Assembly: GCA_007133145.1 (NCBI GenBank)
Contig: SLNF01000107.1
Coordinates: 1 to 10,108, forward strand
Source: Nitriliruptorales bacterium
Lineage (GTDB): Bacteria; Actinomycetota; Nitriliruptoria; Euzebyales; Egibacteraceae
DNA length: 10,108 bases
Reading direction: 5' to 3'
Part shown: piece after piece, positions 7,038 to 10,108 of the stretch
Layout of the letters: every line of letters starts with the position of its first letter
How positions within the stretch are numbered: the stretch's first letter is position 1
Notes under the pieces: model-generated
The model's input: the letters and a program-made list of their open reading frames with translations, nothing else
The model's database searches: none
Told to the model about the DNA's origin: nothing
Translations under genes and position numbers: made by a program

Positions 7038-8177
7038 GTGTCCGACGCGCAAGCGGTCATCCTCGCCGGGGGCAAGGGCACGAGGCTGCGGCCGGTCACC
7101 GTCGGGCTCCCCAAGCCGCTCGTGCCGGTCGCCAACCGTCCGCTCATCCTCCACCAGCTGCGACATCTCGCAGCCCACGGCATACGCGACGTCGCGCTCG
7201 CGCTCGGCTACGCCGCCGACCGCTTCGCCGACATCGCCGAGCAGGGCGGCGAGCTCGGGCTCAACGTCCGGGTCATCACCGAGCCGGCGCCCCTGGGGAC
7301 CGGCGGGGCCCTGCGCTGGTGCGCCGATGCTGGGGCCTTCGACCCCGATCGGCCGCTGCTCTGGATGAACGGCGACGTCGTCGCGAGCCCCGACATCGCC
7401 GCGCTCGAGCGCTTCCATCGCTCCCGCGGGGCGCTCGTGACCTTCTGGCTGACCTCCCAGCGCGACGTCACCCAGTTCGGTGTCCTCGAGCTCGACGGGG
7501 AGGGCTTCGTGGAGCGCTTCGTCGAGAAGCCCGGGCCGGAGGAGACGACCTCGCACCTCGTCAACGCCGGCATCCTCATGCTCGCCCCGCGGGTGCTGCG
7601 ACGGATCCCGCCCGACACGTTCTTCTCCTTCGAGCAACAGCTGCTCCCGCTCATGGTGCGCGAGCGCGAGCCGATCTATGGCCGCTTCGACGGTGGCTAC
7701 TGGCTCGACACCGGCAACCCCCGCGCCTACCTCGCGGCCAACCGCCACGTCCTCGAGGGACGGGTGGACTGGGAGCCCGCAGGGCGGTCGAACACGCCGG
7801 GGCTGTGGGTCGGTGCCGGCGCCGAGGCGCGCGAGCGCGGGATCATCAAGCCCGCGGCGATCGGCGCGGGCAGCGTCGTGGAGGAGGGCGCCCAGCTCTT
7901 CGGGCGCACCGTCCTGGGAGAGGGCGTGCGGGTGCGCAGCGGCGCGCGGCTCGAGAACTGCGTCCTCTTCGACGGTGTCGAGGTCGGCCACGACGCCGAC
8001 GTCTACGGCTCGGTCGTCTGTGCCGACGGTCGCATCGGCGACGCCTGCACCCTCGATCGCTCGATCGTCGGGGCACGGGCGAGCGTCGGCGCCGGCAACG
8101 AGCTGCGCGGCACCCGCCTGTGGAACGACGTCGAGCTCGGCAGCGGCGTGCTCGTCGTCGACGAGGGACGGGCCTAG
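7038..8177 (+). CDS. NDP-sugar synthase / sugar-1-phosphate nucleotidyltransferase (mannose-1-phosphate guanylyltransferase-like)
   Basis: This 379-residue protein would join a sugar-1-phosphate to a nucleoside triphosphate, giving an activated sugar for cell-surface polymers. The N-terminal nucleotidyltransferase domain (about 5-240) shows GGKGTRLRPVT (11-21), the PKPL loop (25-28), LGTGGAL (86-92), metal-binding NGD (111-113), FVEKP (161-165) and YWLDTGNP (221-228). The C-terminal part (about 265-377) is a run of imperfect hexapeptide repeats forming a left-handed beta helix, as in GMPPB-like enzymes. Sugar and base specificity cannot be settled from sequence; GDP-mannose is the likeliest. 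GTG at 7038 is chosen because AGGGGGAG lies at 7026-7033, whereas the longer TTG start at 7023 has no such site. Its stop is 16 bases from the end of the convergent methyltransferase gene. Confidence 0.92.
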   Translation: MSDAQAVILAGGKGTRLRPVTVGLPKPLVPVANRPLILHQLRHLAAHGIRDVALALGYAADRFADIAEQGGELGLNVRVITEPAPLGTGGALRWCADAGAFDPDRPLLWMNGDVVASPDIAALERFHRSRGALVTFWLTSQRDVTQFGVLELDGEGFVERFVEKPGPEETTSHLVNAGILMLAPRVLRRIPPDTFFSFEQQLLPLMVREREPIYGRFDGGYWLDTGNPRAYLAANRHVLEGRVDWEPAGRSNTPGLWVGAGAEARERGIIKPAAIGAGSVVEEGAQLFGRTVLGEGVRVRSGARLENCVLFDGVEVGHDADVYGSVVCADGRIGDACTLDRSIVGARASVGAGNELRGTRLWNDVELGSGVLVVDEGRA

Positions 8178-8193
8178 CGCACGCCGCTCCGCG

Positions 8194-8823
8194 TCACCGG
8201 CGCACCGCGCGCGCGAGGATGTGCGGCGAGGGCGGCAGCGTCGGCCCTTCCTCCGGCACCCGGAAGCGCTCGAGCACGGTGAGGCGGAAGCCCGCCGGCG
8301 CGAGGAGCGCGACGGGGTCGCGGCCCATGTGGCAGCCCCCGGCCAGGCGCGACCAACAGGGGTCGAGCGCGCGCTGGGTCCGCGCGAGCAGCGGTGTCGG
8401 CGCGCGGACGTGCTCGTAGAGCCGCAGCTCGCCGCCAGGACGCACGACGCGCGCGAGCTCGGCCACCGCGCGGGCGGCGTCGGCGACGCTGCACAGCACG
8501 AGCGAGGAGACCGCCGCGTCCGCGCTCGCCTCGGGGTAGGGGAGGTCCTCGGCGACGCCGTCGGTCACCGCGACGGGGACTCTGGCCCGGCCCGCGGCGG
8601 TCAGCGCGGCCTCGCGCAGGGTGGGCTCGGGCTCGACGGCGTCGACGCGGCGCACCGGCGGTGCGTAGCGCCGGAACGTGAGCCCCGTGCCCGCGCCGAT
8701 CTCGACGACCCGGCCCGACAACCCGGCGACGAGCGCGTCGCGGTGGGTGCCGGTGGCACGCGTGTCGAGGTGGTCGGCGAGGTGGCGGTAGCACCAGGCG
8801 AAGAGTGGGCGCGGGTGACTCAA
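8194..8823 (-). CDS. Class I SAM-dependent methyltransferase, METTL7-like
   Basis: With the proposed TTG start this is a 209-residue class I methyltransferase. Motif I is VVEIGAGTG (residues 39-47), followed by the acidic strand end AVEPEP (62-67), a motif with SSLVLCSV (106-113), and the VVRPGGELRLYEHV strand (126-139). The later WSRLAGGCHMGRD (157-169) strongly resembles bacterial relatives of METTL7/TMT1, whose human members methylate thiols. The substrate here is unknown. TTG at 8821-8823 is preferred because it gives the family-like MSHPRPLFAW start. A longer ATG start at 8955 would add 44 Asp/Ser-rich residues that are the antisense shadow of a receiver-domain relic. The ribosome-binding site is weak (AGG seven bases upstream). 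It converges with the nucleotidyltransferase. Confidence 0.85.
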   Translation of the reverse strand: MSHPRPLFAWCYRHLADHLDTRATGTHRDALVAGLSGRVVEIGAGTGLTFRRYAPPVRRVDAVEPEPTLREAALTAAGRARVPVAVTDGVAEDLPYPEASADAAVSSLVLCSVADAARAVAELARVVRPGGELRLYEHVRAPTPLLARTQRALDPCWSRLAGGCHMGRDPVALLAPAGFRLTVLERFRVPEEGPTLPPSPHILARAVRR

Positions 8824-8880
8824 CGTCGGACCTGTTCGCGCCGAGGACCCCTCGGAGGCCCGTGGTCGTCGGGTCGAGCA

Positions 8881-9165
8881 AGGGTCGTCGGCGTCCTCGT
8901 CGTCGACGACGACGCATCGGCTCGGGGCATCCTGGACCTCGGTCTCCTCGGCCACGACGTCGTCGAGGCCACCGACGGGCTCGGGCGCTCGCCGCCCTCG
9001 GGGTGGGCGCCGTCGACGCCCTCCCGCTCGACCTCATGATGCCGCACCTCGATGGCTGTGACGGCCTCGGCGCGATGTGCGCCCGCCTCGGGGAGGCGCT
9101 CGCCTTCCCGGCGACGGCTCTTCGCCCGGGTGGGGGCGACCGACGTGCCCCCGAAGGCGGGGGCT
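8881..9165 (+). pseudogene. Frameshifted, truncated response-regulator receiver domain
   Basis: The 364-base stretch between the methyltransferase start and SufR holds no intact gene, but it does hold a decayed CheY-like receiver domain. One frame gives VVGVLVVDDDASARGILDLG then GHDVVEATDG up to about 8985, with the acidic pocket at 8905-8913. The frame one base back then gives ALAALGVGAVDALPLDLMMP (8985-9044) and HLDG, with the phosphoacceptor Asp at 9030-9032. Loss of one base near 8985 explains the switch. The first helix is several residues short, and the conserved Lys-Pro near the domain end is absent. No start codon or ribosome site and no output domain are seen. It is probably a relic; a sequencing error is the alternative for the frameshift but not for the other losses. 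Confidence 0.7.
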
Positions 9166-9192
9166 GCAACGTTTCTCAACATGTGCTATGAA
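9164..9192 (+). promoter_or_regulatory. Candidate promoter of sufR, AT-rich island
   Basis: TATGAA at 9187-9192 resembles a -10 box. It lies 17 bases after CTGCAA (9164-9169), a poor 3-of-6 match to a -35 box. The region 9169-9203 is strikingly AT-rich for this genome. A start of transcription near 9199-9200 would coincide with an in-frame GTG at 9200, suggesting a leaderless message. A SufR operator is expected here but no clean inverted repeat is visible. Confidence 0.4.
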
Positions 9193-9913
9193 TAATTGTG
9201 TGAACGCGAGCACCGACTCCCTCGTCGACCTCCTCGGCGCCACCCGCGCCGCGATCGTCGAGCAGTTGCGCGACGCCCCCCGCAGCGTCGCGGCGCTCGC
9301 CGACGCCCTCGGCCTCTCCGAGGTAGCGGTCAGGCGCCACCTCGGGGTGCTCGCCGAGGACGGCCTCGTGGCGGGGGAGACCGCGCGCCGGCACGCACCG
9401 GGCCGCCCGGCGAGGCACTACCGGCTCACCGACAGGGCGCGGCGGCTCTTCCCCGACCGCACCGGGGAGTTCGCCAGCGAGTTGCTCTCCTACCTCCGCG
9501 AGCGCGAGGGGGCCGACGCGGTGGAGGCCTTCCTCCGCTGGCGGCAGGCGAGGGTCCGCGCGCGCTACGCTGCGGTCCTCGCCGAAGCGGGCGGGGACCG
9601 GGCGGCGCGCGTCGAGCGCCTCGCCGAGCTGCTCACCGAGGACGGCTTCACCTCCCACGTCACGCCATCGCAGGACGGGGAGCAGCCGACGCTGACCCTC
9701 ACCCAGGGGCACTGTGCGATCCGCGAGGTCGCCGAAGCCCACCCCGAGGTGTGCCGTACCGAAGCCCAGATGTTCGAGGACCTGCTCGGCGTGGGAGTCT
9801 CACGCGAGCGCACCCTCGCACGGGGGGCCTCGCACTGCGTGTGTGAGATCCCCGCCGACCAACCCGCGCGACGACCCGTCGACGCCCGCCCGCGCAGCGA
9901 CCGCGACGAGTAG
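9188..9913 (+). CDS. sufR: SufR-type iron-sulfur-sensing transcriptional repressor of the suf operon
   Basis: This 241-residue regulator has an N-terminal winged helix (about 10-95) with LADALGLSEVAVRRHLGVLAEDGLV as the helix-turn-helix and wing entry. SufR proteins hold an Fe-S cluster on C-terminal cysteines and repress suf genes when clusters are sufficient. Here the cysteines are Cys176, Cys189, Cys217 and Cys219, giving C-X12-C-X27-C-X1-C. The first spacing is the standard SufR one; the last two cysteines are closer than in the cyanobacterial pattern. The sufB gene begins 9 bases after its stop, supporting the role. Start choice is open. ATG at 9188 has no ribosome site, and GTG at 9200 (237 residues) could be a leaderless start from the TATGAA box. 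The stop TAG overlaps the sufB ribosome-binding site. Confidence 0.9.
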   Translation: MNNCVNASTDSLVDLLGATRAAIVEQLRDAPRSVAALADALGLSEVAVRRHLGVLAEDGLVAGETARRHAPGRPARHYRLTDRARRLFPDRTGEFASELLSYLREREGADAVEAFLRWRQARVRARYAAVLAEAGGDRAARVERLAELLTEDGFTSHVTPSQDGEQPTLTLTQGHCAIREVAEAHPEVCRTEAQMFEDLLGVGVSRERTLARGASHCVCEIPADQPARRPVDARPRSDRDE

Positions 9914-9922
9914 GAGAGAGCT

Positions 9923-10108
9923 ATGGCGACGCAGGCTACCGACCTCAACCTCGGGACGTACAAGTACGGCTGGCATGACGACGTCACGCCGGTCTTCGAG
10001 CCCAAGAAGGGGCTCTCCGAGGAGGTCATCCGCGAGATCTCGGCGCTGAAGGACGAGCCGCAGTGGATGCTCGACCTGCGCCTCAAGGCCTACAAGCACT
10101 TCCTGCGC
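9923..10108 (+). CDS. sufB: Fe-S cluster assembly protein SufB, N-terminal part (runs off window)
   Basis: The first 62 codons are present and open to the window edge. The sequence has YKYGWHDDVTPVFEPKKGL (residues 13-31), SEEVIREIS (32-40) and EPQWMLDLRLKAYKHFL (45-61), which match the conserved SufB N-terminus. SufB is the scaffold of the cytoplasmic SufBC2D complex, on which new Fe-S clusters are built from iron and persulfide sulfur. Full-length SufB is about 470 residues, so most lies to the right, where sufD, sufC, sufS and sufU would be expected. ATG at 9923 has AGGAGAG at 9912-9918 within good distance, overlapping the sufR stop. The tight spacing means cotranscription with sufR. Confidence 0.95.
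   Translation, partial: MATQATDLNLGTYKYGWHDDVTPVFEPKKGLSEEVIREISALKDEPQWMLDLRLKAYKHFLR

Noticed and set aside
8178..8193. Terminator between the convergent nucleotidyltransferase and methyltransferase genes
   Set aside because: The gap is only 16 bases. The best stem (CGCCG/CGGCG) is short and extends into the methyltransferase coding end.
7480..9039. 519-codon plus-strand frame running through the nucleotidyltransferase and methyltransferase
   Set aside because: Ser/Arg-rich shadow translation in the wrong frame of two well-supported genes. Only its last part is meaningful, as one frame of the receiver relic.
9172..9205. Imperfect inverted repeat (TTCTCAAC against TGTGTGAA) as a SufR operator
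   Set aside because: Only 5 of 8 arm positions match and the arms are far apart. It does not fit known SufR sites well enough to call.

Overview
The window reads as chromosome from a very GC-rich bacterium. Third codon positions are almost always G or C, GTG and TTG starts are used, and start codons are often preceded by AGGAGG-like sites. A SufR repressor directly in front of sufB, plus an IF-1 ending of the actinobacterial type, points to Actinomycetota. A deep-branching class such as Acidimicrobiia is possible, but that is inference. I see no phage, plasmid, IS element, CRISPR array, rRNA or tRNA.

Layout. 1-290: the end of infA (translation initiation factor IF-1), whose frame stays open past the normal N-terminus to the window edge. 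377-1168: a GNAT acetyltransferase. 1272-1763: a small UspA-like protein. 1834-1877: a promoter with two near-identical 14-bp palindromes exactly 20 bp apart. 1938-4337: an overlapping three-gene operon of TetR regulator, ABC ATPase and ABC-2 permease. 4480-5337: an alpha/beta hydrolase. 5343-5389: hairpins between convergent genes. 5430-6410 (minus): a PIG3-type quinone oxidoreductase. 6581-6952: a single-S1-domain RNA-binding protein. 7038-8177: a sugar-1-phosphate nucleotidyltransferase with a beta-helix tail. 8194-8823 (minus): a METTL7-like methyltransferase starting at TTG. 8881-9165: a frameshifted relic of a response-regulator receiver domain. 9188-9913: SufR. 9923 to the window end: the start of sufB.

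Two units look regulated. The TetR gene probably represses itself and the exporter through the twin palindromes; the ligand is unknown. SufR probably senses Fe-S status and controls itself and the suf Fe-S assembly operon that begins at the right edge. The other genes look like single housekeeping or metabolic genes with their own ribosome-binding sites.

I found no wholly new multi-gene system. The points most worth a second look are the twin operator, the extended IF-1 reading frame, the receiver-domain pseudogene, and the unusual cysteine spacing and possibly leaderless start of SufR.
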